A stretch of 64,000 bases of DNA from positions 248,001 to 312,000 of the forward strand of contig NTMA01000014.1 in the NCBI GenBank assembly GCA_002917075.1, written 5' to 3'. Positions 1 through 10,024 of the stretch are shown in pieces (positions within the stretch are counted from its first letter, which is position 1; each line of letters begins with the position of its first letter). This DNA is from Hawksworthiomyces lignivorus. Taxonomy: Eukaryota > Ascomycota > Sordariomycetes > Ophiostomatales > Ophiostomataceae. Both the position numbers and the translations under genes were made by a program. The notes beneath the pieces are model-generated. The model saw only the letters and a program-made list of their open reading frames with translations, did no database searches and was not told the DNA's origin.

Positions 1-230
1 AGCTGGCCGGCGTCGTCAGCGGCCAGATCTACCGCAGCACCGCCGCCCCCAAGTACACCCTGGGCCACAGCTGGAGCTTGGGCTGCGCCTGCGTCGCCTG
101 GTGCGGCTGGTGGGTCTACCGCTACATCCTCATGACCCGCGAGAAGAAGAAGCAGGCCCTCCGCGAGTCGGGCGCCGAGGACAGCAAGATCTTCAGCGAC
201 CGCTCCGCCGACTTCCGCTATGTGTTTTAA
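1..230 (+). CDS. MFS transporter, anion:cation symporter-like (C-terminal fragment)
   Basis: Only the last 75 codons and a TAA stop lie in the window, read from base 3. The piece carries GQIYRSTAAPKYTLGHSW, then a hydrophobic segment rich in Cys, Trp and Gly (the last membrane helix) ending at YRYILMTREKKKQ, and a charged cytosolic tail ending in FRYVF. This arrangement is typical of the final helix and tail of fungal ACS-family major facilitator permeases (allantoate, nicotinate, vitamin or organic-anion uptake at the plasma membrane). The substrate cannot be read from this fragment. There is no intron in the visible part. Confidence 0.8.
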   Translation, partial: LAGVVSGQIYRSTAAPKYTLGHSWSLGCACVAWCGWWVYRYILMTREKKKQALRESGAEDSKIFSDRSADFRYVF

Positions 231-1199
231 GCTTATATGTGGTGGTTTATTACGCAAAAAAAAGCGGCGAAAGCCTGCGTTGGCGACCAGCAGACCTGTA
301 TATAGAAATGTTATTTGGCCAAGAATTATGCACAGCCTCGCGAAATCTTGTTTGATTGTATACAGACGGCACTTGCAGTTCTGATTTACAAGTTCTCATT
401 CACAAGTTTCACATTCACAAGTCCAAATTCATAAGTTCTCTCATTCACCGCAAGTTTTCATTCACAAAGGTCATGATTCTATGTTTACACTGAGCCAAGA
501 CAGAAAGGCTACAAGCATCCGAAGAAGGAAGAAAAGAGCCTTGCAGCTCAGATAATCCGCAAACTTGAGATGACAGCTGGGCCGTTGCTCCATAAGCATG
601 GGCTGCTCTTTTTCGCTAGCTGAAAGACGCGCCACGTGTAGAAATGAAACTTGAAGAGACATAATTTTCCTGTTTTCAGTAAAAGTTATAATCTGACTTG
701 CATGGTTCAAGCAAAAAGTGGAGTGGTGGCGAGTGGAATCAAGTTTCCGCGAGCCTCGGGCTACTCTCGCTAATGGTTCAAGCTAATTCATATAAGTTCT
801 CCTAACTGCTAATTATTATATTTATAAGGATTGTGTTATACGCCGCTGCCGCATTTGTCTTGGCGGGAGAAATGAAGAGGCCGAACCGGCCTGGAATGCG
901 TCTTTGCTCGAGGACGGTTTTATAAAAATCCCCAGATTACTCCGCCCGAACGGACTGCTGCACCCCGTATTCACATGTTGTTGGAGCACACCAGAGAAAA
1001 TTTAGTTAACGTGCCGTTGCATTGTTGGTGCTATGTATGTACATGGAAGCATGCAGCCTTCCTCCACACGCGATCTCCTTTCTTCCGAAAAATACCACGA
1101 GATGGGCAACCATCTTTCCATAAAATGAGCCACCCCCCACCCCCTGGCCGGAGCAAGGGAGGCCCTCTCGCGTGCCTCTCTCTCCTCTCTCAGGGCCTA
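231..1199. other. Intergenic region, convergent 3' flanks
   Basis: No credible gene. The region separates the MFS stop from the esterase stop, so both genes end here. At about 383-470 there is an imperfect repeat of TTCACAAGT and CAAGTTYTCATTCA units (four to five copies). Bases 790-840 are AT-rich. The open frames seen between 975 and 1200 are the antisense shadow of the esterase or random. Confidence 0.6.
383..470. repeat. Imperfect short tandem repeat (TTCACAAG-type)
   Basis: Successive copies of CAAGTTCTCATTCA, CAAGTTTCACATTCA, CAAGTCCAAATTCA and CAAGTTTTCATTCA are visible, interrupted by TAAGTTCTCTCATTCA. It lies in the 3' flank of the MFS gene. No function is inferred. Confidence 0.55.
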
Positions 1200-2255
1200 T
1201 TAGAAGCTGTGAAAGGCCTTGCGGCGCAGCTCGACGGCGGCCCGGGAGGCTTCGCAGGGGGTCATCTCGAAGCCGTGGGGCACGCCGTAGAAGACGTGGA
1301 AGTCGAACTCGACCTTATCGCGGGCGAGGCGGGCGGCGAACTGGGTGTTCTCCTCGAGGAAGAGGTCGAGGCCGCCGACGTCGATGTAGGAGCTGGGCAG
1401 GCCGGCCAGCGACGCGGCGCGGGCGGGCACGGCGTAGCGCCAGCTGGCGGCGTCGGCGGGGGCCCTGGCGAGGGCGGCGGCGGCGGCGACGGCGTCCTGG
1501 GTGGCGGGCGCGCCGGCGCCCAGGTAGGCGGCCCAGCCGAGGGCGTTGTGCTCGCAGCTCCAGGTGAGCAGCGGGCGCAGGGCCCAGCCCTCGTCCTGGG
1601 TGTTGGCGCCGGCGTGGCGGGCGCCGACCGGCGGGTGGGCCTGCACGGTGCGGTCGTCCAGCATGGGGTAGATCATGACCAGCTTGGCCACGGGCGGGCT
1701 GAGGCCGCGGTCGCGCGCCATCAGGCCGACGCCGGCGGCCATGCCGCCGCCGGCAGACGCGCCGGTGACGGCGATGCGCTTGGCGTCGATGCCCAGCTCG
1801 GCGGCCCGGGTCGACATATATGTCAGCGCGGCGTAGGCCTCCTCGAGGGCCACGGGGGCGGCCACCTCGGGCGACAGCTGGTAGTCCACGGCCCAGTACT
1901 GCAGGCCCATGGCGAAGGCCTCGCTGGCGATGGAGTTGCCCAGCAGCTCAATGTTGCCGCACACCATGCCGCCCGCGTGCAGGTACAGGGCGGCGGGCTG
2001 GTCCTTGGCGGCCAGCTGGGCGGCCGTGGCGTAGCGGTAGACGGGGACGGTGCCGCCGCCAGGCACGGGCACGTCGAAGCGCGTCGTGGTGATCTCTTTG
2101 GGCGTCGACGGGGTCTGAAAGGCCGTGGCCATGATGGCGTGGAAGCCCTCGCGCAGCTGGAGCACGTTGGCCGGCGGCGGCGCGGGCGGCTTGCCCTCCT
2201 GGGCCTTGATCATCGGCTCAATGGCCTTGAAGTAGTCGGGGGCGAAGCGGGACAT
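1200..2255 (-). CDS. Alpha/beta-hydrolase fold-3 esterase (HSL / family IV type)
   Basis: A 351-residue intronless protein, likely a cytosolic carboxylesterase, lipase or arylacetamide deacetylase-like hydrolase. The chosen start (MSRFAPDYFKAIEP) fits the family; the frame is open for a further 45 codons upstream, but that stretch resembles leader. Family IV landmarks are in order: oxyanion-hole block YLHAGGMVCG (His93-Gly96, a variant of HGGG), nucleophile elbow TGASAGGGMA with Ser167, Asp297 in VGGLDLF, and His327 in VPHGFE. The triad is therefore complete and the enzyme should be active. The nucleophile motif is GASAG instead of the commoner GDSAG. A helical Ala-rich cap lies at about residues 245-275. 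No signal peptide is visible. The substrate is unknown. Confidence 0.88.
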   Translation of the reverse strand: MSRFAPDYFKAIEPMIKAQEGKPPAPPPANVLQLREGFHAIMATAFQTPSTPKEITTTRFDVPVPGGGTVPVYRYATAAQLAAKDQPAALYLHAGGMVCGNIELLGNSIASEAFAMGLQYWAVDYQLSPEVAAPVALEEAYAALTYMSTRAAELGIDAKRIAVTGASAGGGMAAGVGLMARDRGLSPPVAKLVMIYPMLDDRTVQAHPPVGARHAGANTQDEGWALRPLLTWSCEHNALGWAAYLGAGAPATQDAVAAAAALARAPADAASWRYAVPARAASLAGLPSSYIDVGGLDLFLEENTQFAARLARDKVEFDFHVFYGVPHGFEMTPCEASRAAVELRRKAFHSF

Positions 2256-4266
2256 GTTGTGTTGAGTGGAGACAGAGACCGGTGTGGGGCCCCGGAAAAC
2301 GATTATCGGGGGGGGAGCGGGAAAGGAAGGATCGTGAACAGAGAAGGAGAAGACACAAAGCAAGATATGATAGAGCAGTGTGCAGCACAATGAGACAAGG
2401 AAATATACAAATCAATACCAAATAATAGGAAAGGAAAAAAAAGCAAGAAGGAGAAAGGATTAATAGCGGAATCGACGAGATATCTGGATGGATCTCAAAG
2501 CATAGCGTTTCCCCAATTTCTCTTGCTACCCGAGGCAACAGCACGGCGCCGGCTCCTCTATTTAGCATCAAGATGGCTCTTAGCTCTCCACCATTCCAAT
2601 CTGCTTCATTCCCTCTCTAGTTCTTCTCCCTCCTGTTCGACGGAGCTAAGCTCCGGTAAAGCCTCAAGCGAGTCAGCTACACATATTCAGCGTGGCCAGG
2701 GCGTTGTGGTCGATGCAGGGCTACCTCGCTGTAGTACGAATACGATTGCGCAACGCCCGGATTTTACCCTTTACAATGCGCCGGGGCCAAGGACTCATGA
2801 GCTCACGGGTTAGAATATCCTTCCTGCCCGTCCATTCCTAGCGGTCTAGGCATCGTCCCCCTAGCTGAAGCAAACGCAAATTTGTCATGCTTTCTTGACT
2901 CGTGCTCGTGGGATGGCACACAGACAAAGAACCAATTGGACCTCAAGGCCAGAGACAATCACCTCCACGCGACATGTGCTGGGATAAGACACACATAGAG
3001 CCGGCGGAGGATGGAGGGAGGTATTTTGCATCCGGCAGACGCTACCCCAGTGCTGCGGAGCGAGGATGAAGTATCCGCTTTCATAGCTCTTCTCCCCGCT
3101 TCTAAACTCCATTGGCTTTCCCCTCACACAGAGAGCCATGGCCAGCCGGAAAATCGTTACCCGGCATTAGGGGCGGAAATTGGGGCGGAAAATCCGCAGT
3201 ACAAATTCTACAGCAATCTTCCTACGTGAAGGCACAGAAAAGTGATGACTGAGAAAGTACCTTGCAAGAAGAACCATCGGTCTCTTCCAAGTCAGCTAGG
3301 GCAGAACTAGAAGAGAGCCTGAGCAGTGAAAAATCAGAGCAGTGTTGCGATGCTCGACAGGTACCGCTTTGTAAGCCGACATCAATACTCTGGAGGGGTG
3401 AAAGGCCATGCTTAAATTGAACCCTTATCTTGGATCGATTCTTTCGGCTCCGTCCTAGCGGAATCGAAGTAGGGATGTAAATGAATTGGTGCATAGCAAA
3501 GAGCGAGCTCCAAGATGGTGGGAAGGCGAGGCTACTAAGTACATGTACAGCACAAAGTCCGACACTTAGGCGAGTTCTAAAGCAACAAGTGAGAAGAGCC
3601 ACAGTCTTCCAGCTAATTAGAATAAAAAAAATGGAACAGAAAGCACAAAGTTGAACTTGAGGAGGATTCAAATGCTTTTGCTCCTCTTTTGAACAAGGCA
3701 CAGCTTGGAAGACGCCTTATTATCACAATTGCGGCGACTGCATGAGGAAAAGCATGTGCTCCGTACAAGCTTATGTCATATCCAGTTCCAGGAGATGGGA
3801 ACAATCAATCCCATGGGCGAATCAGCGGGCGACTCAGTGGGCGACTCAGCGGATGGCAGAGACCGTATTTTAAGTTTAGTAGCGGGTGACGGGGCCGATA
3901 CTTCAATTGGTGTTAGTATAATACTCTGTAAAGGTATGTTAGTAAGTAATACAGGGCATATTACTCTGTAATGCAGCATAGGCACTTTAGCGGGTAGGCC
4001 CACTTCAATATTCAATTAGAACAAAAAGCGGTGTACCGCAAAGAGGAAGGCGCGAGGCGGTTCAGCAGCCGATAAGATAAGAAACTTTTTTTTCTGCCCA
4101 TAGCGACTGCCAGTAAGTAGAAGTTGCTTCCATAGCAAAAGTTGAGAAGAAAAAAAGAAAAAAAGAAAACAGTCGTCTAAGCTAGCATGAGATATCCTCT
4201 GTGCTGAACGGATCTTTTCTTTTTAATTCGCAGTTACGACATATAGAAGGAGAGCTTTTTCTTAGT
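2256..4266. other. Divergent intergenic region, esterase / NOP9
   Basis: Two kilobases carry the promoters of the esterase (-) and NOP9 (+). Short open frames at 2523-2813, 3222-3701 and 3705-3971 have no recognisable domain, no codon bias like the neighbours and no convincing splice links, so I call none of them genes. A triple 12-mer repeat is at 3815-3850. Bases 3865-4020 are AT-rich. Just before NOP9 there is an A/G-rich tract (about 4140-4170). Confidence 0.55.
3815..3850. repeat. Three tandem copies of a 12-bp unit
   Basis: GGGCGAATCAGC, GGGCGACTCAGT and GGGCGACTCAGC follow directly on each other. The unit is a multiple of three and stays open in both directions (GDS-type on +, ESP-type on -), but no gene model supports translation. 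Confidence 0.7.
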
Positions 4267-7080
4267 ATGGCTAAAGCGAAGTCAAAACGGCAGCTCGTGC
4301 GCGACGAGCGCCGGAAGAAGAAGCGCGACCGCGAGGTGGTCGACCTCGACGAGCGGGACACAAAACGGCAGCGGAGAGAGGACGAACGATGGGGCGACGG
4401 CCAGGGCGGCGATTCCACCATGATTGATGGCAACAACGATAGCCAGCTATTCTTCAACGACGTTGACGGTGGCGCAGACGGTGCTTGGGGCGGCGGCCCG
4501 CCAGGAGGAGAGGGAGCGGAGGTCGGCGGCCCCGGCGCGGCACGGGAGTTCTTCGGCCTGCTGAGCGACTCCGAGCAGGAGTACTTCCGCCGGGCCGACG
4601 AGCTGCTGGAGCTGAACGACTTTGCGGACGGCGACGAGGAGCGGCGAGTGTTCCTGGCCAATGTGTTCCGCGAGGCCCGCGGCAAGGAGCTCAAGATGGC
4701 CAGCAGCCAGTCGTGCTCGCGGCTGATGGAGCGCCTGATCCAGGTTGCGTCCGCGCGGCAGAAGAAGCGCCTGTTCCAGGCCTTTGCGGGACACATCGCG
4801 ACGCTAGTGACCCACCGCTTCGCGAGCCACTGCTGCGAGCAGCTGTTCCTGCAGGCGGCGGCGCACGTGGGCACGGAAGCGGCCGACGGCAGCGAGCAGA
4901 GCGAGCAACGCGTGCAAGAGGAGGACGCTGACGGTGTCGACAGCAGCGAGACACTGCCATCCATGGAGGAGCTCTTCCTCTTTGCGCTCGACGAGCTGGA
5001 GCCGCACCTGAGCGGCCTGCTGACCGACCGGTTCGCGTCCCACACGCTGCGCGTGCTGCTAGTCGTGCTGGCCGGTCGGCCGCTGGACGAGCTGGCGACG
5101 CAGTCGCTGCTGCGGAGCAAGAAGAAGGAGATGATCACGGTCGGCGGCGTCACTAGCGGCGCAGCAGCTGCTGCGGCTGGACCAGACGACGCCGCCGCCG
5201 CCGCTGCCAACGGCGCCCACGCCTCGCGCCACGTGCCCCCGTCCTTCGCGGGGGCCGTACGCAAGATCCAGACCGACGTCGCCACCGCGCTCGACGCCAC
5301 CGCCCTGCGCATCCTGGCTACCCACCCGACCGGCAACCCGGTGCTGCAGCTACTGCTGGAGCTGGAGATGACCGGCAAGAAGAAGAGCGACAACAAGTCG
5401 ACAGAGGGAGAGGATGACGCACCACCGCCGTCGCTCTTAGAGCGCCTGCTACCCGGCGCGCCGGCGTCGCTCGCCGACTCGTCGTCGCCGGCCGCCGACC
5501 TCGTCCGCACCCTCGTGTACGACCGCATCGGCTCGCGCCTGCTGGAGACCATCGTGACGCAATGTTCGGGCAAGGTGTTCAAGGCGATGTACAGCAGCAT
5601 GTTTGCCGTGCCGGAGGCGGAGGCCGCCGCGGCCGCCGAATCGGGGTCGTCGCTGCCGTCTAGCAGCAAGCCCATGGCCGTCTTCCTCCGCAACGAAGTC
5701 GCCTGCTACCCGGCGATGCGCGTGCTAGAGCGCCTGGGCCGAGACGACCTCACGAGCGTCCTGCAGCAGCAGGTGCTCGAAGCCCCAAGCAGTGGCGGCG
5801 CCGCTGCGTCCACAGGCGGGCGCACAGTCGCGGTTGTCCCGCTCGTCAAGCAGCTCGTCGACCGCAGCCGCTTCAGCGTGCTCAAGACGCTGTTTGAGCG
5901 CTGCCAGGCGCGCAGCGTTGCCAGCGGCGTCGTCCAGGCCCTGGTGCGCGCCCTAGAGCAGGCTGTCGCCGGCGGCCGTACGGACCCGGGCAAGCTGGTG
6001 ACCCGGCTGTGCTTCCTGGAGGGCGAGGCGGGGGCCGAAGGAGAAAATGAGGGCGCGGGCCCAGACGCGGGCGAGGGCGCCGAGGCGTCCGCGGCGCCCA
6101 AGCAGAACGGAAAGGCCGACGGAAGACCACCGGCCGCCGCTGCTCACGGCTGCAACTTGCTGGCGGCCATGCTGGCCATCCCGGGCCCGCCCGCCGTCGC
6201 CGTCCAGGCCGCCCTGCTGGCCCTGGACGGCGACCAGCTGGCCCGCCTGGTGACCGCATCGAGCGCCGGCGCGCGCGTGCTCGTCGCCGCCCTGAGGTCG
6301 CCGCCGCCGCCGCCGTCCATGCGCCACAGCCACGTCCGCATCCCCCTCAACAAGCAGCTGGTCGCTCGCCTGGTGCCGCACCACCTGGCGCTGGCCACGT
6401 CGCCCGCCGGGCACGCCGTGCTCGTCGCCATCGTGCAGACGCCGTCGCGGACGGAGCAGCCGCAGCAGCGGCCGAAGCCGGGCGGTGCTGGTGCTGGCGC
6501 CGGTGCTGCCCCCGCCGCCGCCGGAGGCAACGCCGAGCTCTCCCTGCCCTTCCACCTCAAGGACGCGCTCATCGCCCAGCTGGCCGCCAGCGAAGACACG
6601 CTGCGGGAGTCGTGGCCGGGCCGGGCCGTCTGGCGCGCCTGGCGCGGCGACCTGTGGCGCAACCGCCGCAGCGAGTGGGTGCACTTTGCCAAGGCCGGTG
6701 AGCCCGAGGGCCTGCAGCTAGCGGTGGCGCCCGTCTTGAAGGCGGAGAGCAGGAAGGTGGAGAAGCGGGAGAAGCCGTGGGAGCGGCCAGAGAAGAGATC
6801 AGAACAAAGCCACGAGGTGAGGGATACGGCTGTGGAGATGGAAATAGACAGCGCGGAGACCGAAGCCGACGATGTGAACGGGCAGGAACAGCCGTCAGAG
6901 AAAGCAACCAAGGAGAAGAAGGAAAAGAAGGAAAAGAAGGAAAAGAAAGAAAAGAAGGAGAAGAAGGAGAAGAAGGAGAAAGACGAGAAAGACGAAAAAC
7001 ACAAAGAAAAGAAGGAAAAGAAAGAAAAGAAAGAGAAGAAGAACAAGAAAGGAAAGCAGGAAGAGTCAACGCAAGAATAA
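4267..7080 (+). CDS. NOP9: Nucleolar pre-rRNA-processing protein NOP9 (Pumilio repeats)
   Basis: A 937-residue intronless protein. NOP9 is an RNA-binding Pumilio-repeat protein of the nucleolus, needed for 18S rRNA maturation and 40S assembly. Start chosen at MAKAKSKRQLVRDERRKKKR, the basic N-terminus usual for the family; an upstream in-frame ATG at 4201 adds 22 unlikely residues. Puf-type repeat signatures are clear: SSQSCSRLMERLIQ (about 140-153), TLVTHRFASHCCEQLF (about 178-193), LLTDRFASHTLRVLL, THPTGNPVLQLLLE, VYDRIGSRLLETIV, SRFSVLKTLFERC, HGCNLLAAML and SPAGHAVLVAIV. The protein is longer than usual (fungal NOP9 is commonly about 650-750). The excess comes from Ala/Pro/Gly-rich inserts and a Lys/Glu tail of about 55 residues (from about 880) built of KEKKEKKE repeats, which may be a nucleolar-retention signal. 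Confidence 0.93.
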   Translation: MAKAKSKRQLVRDERRKKKRDREVVDLDERDTKRQRREDERWGDGQGGDSTMIDGNNDSQLFFNDVDGGADGAWGGGPPGGEGAEVGGPGAAREFFGLLSDSEQEYFRRADELLELNDFADGDEERRVFLANVFREARGKELKMASSQSCSRLMERLIQVASARQKKRLFQAFAGHIATLVTHRFASHCCEQLFLQAAAHVGTEAADGSEQSEQRVQEEDADGVDSSETLPSMEELFLFALDELEPHLSGLLTDRFASHTLRVLLVVLAGRPLDELATQSLLRSKKKEMITVGGVTSGAAAAAAGPDDAAAAAANGAHASRHVPPSFAGAVRKIQTDVATALDATALRILATHPTGNPVLQLLLELEMTGKKKSDNKSTEGEDDAPPPSLLERLLPGAPASLADSSSPAADLVRTLVYDRIGSRLLETIVTQCSGKVFKAMYSSMFAVPEAEAAAAAESGSSLPSSSKPMAVFLRNEVACYPAMRVLERLGRDDLTSVLQQQVLEAPSSGGAAASTGGRTVAVVPLVKQLVDRSRFSVLKTLFERCQARSVASGVVQALVRALEQAVAGGRTDPGKLVTRLCFLEGEAGAEGENEGAGPDAGEGAEASAAPKQNGKADGRPPAAAAHGCNLLAAMLAIPGPPAVAVQAALLALDGDQLARLVTASSAGARVLVAALRSPPPPPSMRHSHVRIPLNKQLVARLVPHHLALATSPAGHAVLVAIVQTPSRTEQPQQRPKPGGAGAGAGAAPAAAGGNAELSLPFHLKDALIAQLAASEDTLRESWPGRAVWRAWRGDLWRNRRSEWVHFAKAGEPEGLQLAVAPVLKAESRKVEKREKPWERPEKRSEQSHEVRDTAVEMEIDSAETEADDVNGQEQPSEKATKEKKEKKEKKEKKEKKEKKEKKEKDEKDEKHKEKKEKKEKKEKKNKKGKQEESTQE

Positions 7081-7639
7081 AGCGAGGACGGAGCATCGCT
7101 TTCTTTGAGGCCGGACATCAGCATTGAATATTTTATCCTTTTGTACATGTATCGATACGGCATTCGAATTAATATGGAATAGAAAAAGTAGTTTTTTGTT
7201 TACTTTTCAAAAGCATATTCTGAAAAGAATAAAGACGCTTCACAGTTGATGTGATATATTGCTGTGCTCCTCGTTTTCTCATACATGCATTTGTCTGTTT
7301 AAAAACATTATAATGTCGTTTAGCCCTATTTGTCTACTGTCTCAAGACTGTACAAAAAAAAATCTCAAGTTCACACACCGTACTCCTCATCCTTATCCTT
7401 ATCCCTTCATATGTTCGCTGTATGTGGTCCTCGAAAAAATCAATAAACAAACAGTAAACCGCCCCTTTTAAGCTCATATTGCTCCCATCGCTAAGAGGCA
7501 CAATGTAAATCCTTTCGCCAAAGAGATCCTGAGAAAGAGTCAAAGAAAAGAATAAGTCCGTAAAGACTATAACCCGCAAACCACCCGTCTCTCAGCAACC
7601 ACCTAAAGTTGCAATCCGAAGCCTTGTCTCTTCATTCTA
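7081..7639. other. Convergent 3' flanks of NOP9 and the 7640-9023 gene
   Basis: AT-rich spacer of 559 bp with several AATAAA-like signals (for example AAGAATAAAGACG near 7226, and AATAAA at 7441). It carries two opposing 3' UTRs. No gene seen. Confidence 0.55.
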
Positions 7640-9023
7640 CTATTCTACACCAATGTCTGAGGCAAACGCATATGTCGGCTTGTCCATGGGATCCGTGGAG
7701 AACACTGGCGGCGGAGACGACATAGTGCCGTGAGGTGGCAGGTGCTGGCCGGCCAGCGTCGCCATCAGTGGATCCATGTCCTGCGCTCCTGATGCAGCCA
7801 TCGCTAGCGTAGGGTCCAGCGTCGCGCCCGGGTCCAGGTGGTACAGGCTGCCGTCGTAGCGCAGATCGTACATGTTGCTGCCGCTGGTGGCGTCGAAGAG
7901 CGACCCGTAGTCGCCTGTGGTGTCTGCGCTGCTCGGCCAGAGACAGGGATTGTTCATTGACTTGAGCGGGCTGGCTACGGCGTGTGTCAGGCCCATGGAG
8001 AAGGCCGCATCGTCGTACGCGCCGCTACCCATGGCAGCTACTGCGCCAGAAAAATCGTTTGCTGGGTGGGAAGCGGGTGGGAAGCCGCTGAAAGAGAAAT
8101 TGGGATCTGCGGCATAGAGCGCGGCCAGCGCGCTGTGATCCATAGGCGCCGTGGCGAAGGCGCCTGGGAAGGCCGTGGCATCGTAACCCACTAAAGGTGT
8201 TGATGCTGAGGTGGTCGTCTCAGGCGTGTGCGAAGCCGATGAGAGGCCCGGTGTTGGCGATGTGCGATCGCTCCTGGAGGATCCCGAGGACGTAGATGAC
8301 GAGCCGGCCAGGTTCACCAATGCCTTTTCTGTAGCCGGCGCGATTGGAACGGGCATGGCGACGCCTCCTGCGGGAGAGTATGCCGACGTAACCAGCGGTT
8401 CGTTTAGGTGCTGGTCCGCTGGCGAAAAGGACGCCGCATAGTTGTGCATCTGCTCTGCTGACAATGTCGGAGACGGGGGCTCTTCACTTTGGTTCAAATA
8501 CTGGCTCGGATCTTGCCTCAGCAGGCACCTTTGCTTGTGCCAAGGAAACGCCCGGTTGAACTGCTCGTTGATCCGCTGCTCCCGCTCCTCCAGCGTCTCG
8601 TTGTCATCGAAACGCGGACACGAGCTCATGTACGCCGCAAATATCTCATTGAAGCGCCGGTTGCTGTCTGCTTGGAATTCCCTAAAATTTTGTCAGATTA
8701 TGCTGTAGTGCGCAAAACGTGGCGGCATGAGCATTTTACTAGACGGAGACGTACAAGACTGCGCTGTCCGCCAGCGAGCGGCGCAGCGGCCGTTCTTCCT
8801 CTTCTTCCCTGTACATCTCCTCGTTCAGGACAATTTCCATGGAGATTTTTAAATACCGGCCAGTTCGCTCGAAATGGGCTTGCGAGGCCTTGTATGCAGA
8901 CACCAATCGAGCTTCAGACGATCGATCTGTCCGCCGTGATGCCGCTATGTAGGCTCGTTCTCGGTGCTCAGCGCCACCGAGACGAGCCGCTGCCGCCTTA
9001 TTGGACGACTTTGATGAGGGCAT
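7640..9023 (-). CDS. Conserved fungal protein of unknown function, acidic, possible regulator
   Basis: Two exons: 8755-9023 and 7640-8681, joined over a 73-nt intron (donor GTACGT, branch TCTGAC, acceptor TTTTAG). Together they give 436 residues. The first exon begins MPSSKSSNKAAAARLGG and contains AEHRERAYIAASRRTDRS, followed by an amphipathic stretch and an acidic MYREEEEERPLRRSLA segment. Exon 2 opens with EFQADSNRRFNEIFAAY and EEREQRINEQFNRAFPWHK. I recognise the EHRERAYIAASRR block as conserved in Pezizomycotina proteins, but I know of no established function. The C-terminal 250 residues are Ser/Pro/Ala/Gly-rich and of low complexity, like the activation region of a transcription factor. 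No zinc cluster, bZIP leucine heptad or membrane segment is visible. A nuclear regulatory role is a guess, prompted partly by its very long upstream region. Confidence 0.75.
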
Positions 9024-9993
9024 CTTATGTCTCGATTAAGAGAACCAGGTGCGTTCTTATCAAGAATGAACCAGTTGCGGCTTTCGACAGGGCTGGAAGG
9101 GAGTTGAAAAATGCGACAGCTCAAATGAAACAAAAATTTCCGTAGGATAATAATCCGGTGCGAGTGTAGATGTCTCTCCCGTGCTTTGAATGTGGAAGTT
9201 GTCTTATAAGTGTATGACAGCTTGTCGTGGTTCAATAGGACTATGTCCAAGGTTAATCGCTAAGCTGGAAAGGGCTGTGACGACAAGGGAAGAGATAGCA
9301 AGATCATCAAGAGTGTCGACGTAAATAACATATATATAATTGAAGAGAAATTCAGAATAGCCAAGACATAAACAACAAGGTGATATGTATTACGACTGAG
9401 ATGTTGTCAAACTTGGGCACGACTTGTTGGATAGCACAGTAAGAAGAGGCTCGGTGGCGATTGTCATATGCTTGTGGTAGTTATTTGGTATGCTGATCGG
9501 TAGCCCTGTTTGTCACAAGATTATATCAGAAGAAGACTAATGGAGTTTTAATGTCATGTAGAGAAGACGATCTAAAGTGCAACAACGAGAGATAAGGACA
9601 GGTAGAGTGACAGTCGAGAGGAGGGCAAAGTGAAAGCAGGTAGTAGAACGTAGAGTGCATTAAAGTATTCAACTGATACTAGAGGTGGGAAGCAGGGGAA
9701 AAAAGTAAGAACAGAGGACAAAGACGAAAGGGCGTGACGGCTTGCTATTTAATCAGTTTAAGTATTAATACGACAAAGGAAAGCAAACGACATTGGAAAA
9801 CAAAAATGGATTAGATATCTTGCGGAGCAAGATGAGAGAAGCAACACAGACATCAGAATCCACATGGAGAAGTCTTAAAAGCAAGGGTACAAACAAGGTG
9901 GGTATCATCCCAGGCGACTGGGAGGGTAGGAAGGGGTGCCAAAAGTAGAAGAGTTAGGGGGAGAGTGAGAGGGGGAGGGGTGGATGAAGGGAG

Positions 9994-10020
<27 letters not shown>
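9994..10020. repeat. Poly(A) run, 27 bp
   Basis: Twenty-seven consecutive A after a G/A-rich tract (about 9950-9993). On the minus strand this reads T27 followed by a CT-rich block, the usual composition of fungal core promoters and leaders. It lies 970 bp upstream of the start at 9023. Confidence 0.85.

Positions 10021-10024
<4 letters not shown>

Noticed and set aside
975..2393. 472-codon plus-strand open frame
   Set aside because: Antisense to the esterase; Gly/Ala/Arg/Val-rich low-complexity translation without domains, a product of GC-rich codon third positions on the other strand.
3222..3971. Overlapping small frames on both strands between esterase and NOP9
   Set aside because: Mutually overlapping, no recognised motifs, and the 12-bp triple repeat keeps both strands open by chance.
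4182..5693. 503-codon minus-strand open frame
   Set aside because: Antisense shadow of NOP9, Ser/Arg-rich with no recognisable domain.
9994..10020. Poly(A) as the tail of a retroposon
   Set aside because: No coding remnant or target-site duplication beside it; the orientation and CT-rich neighbour fit a promoter/leader element of the minus-strand gene better.
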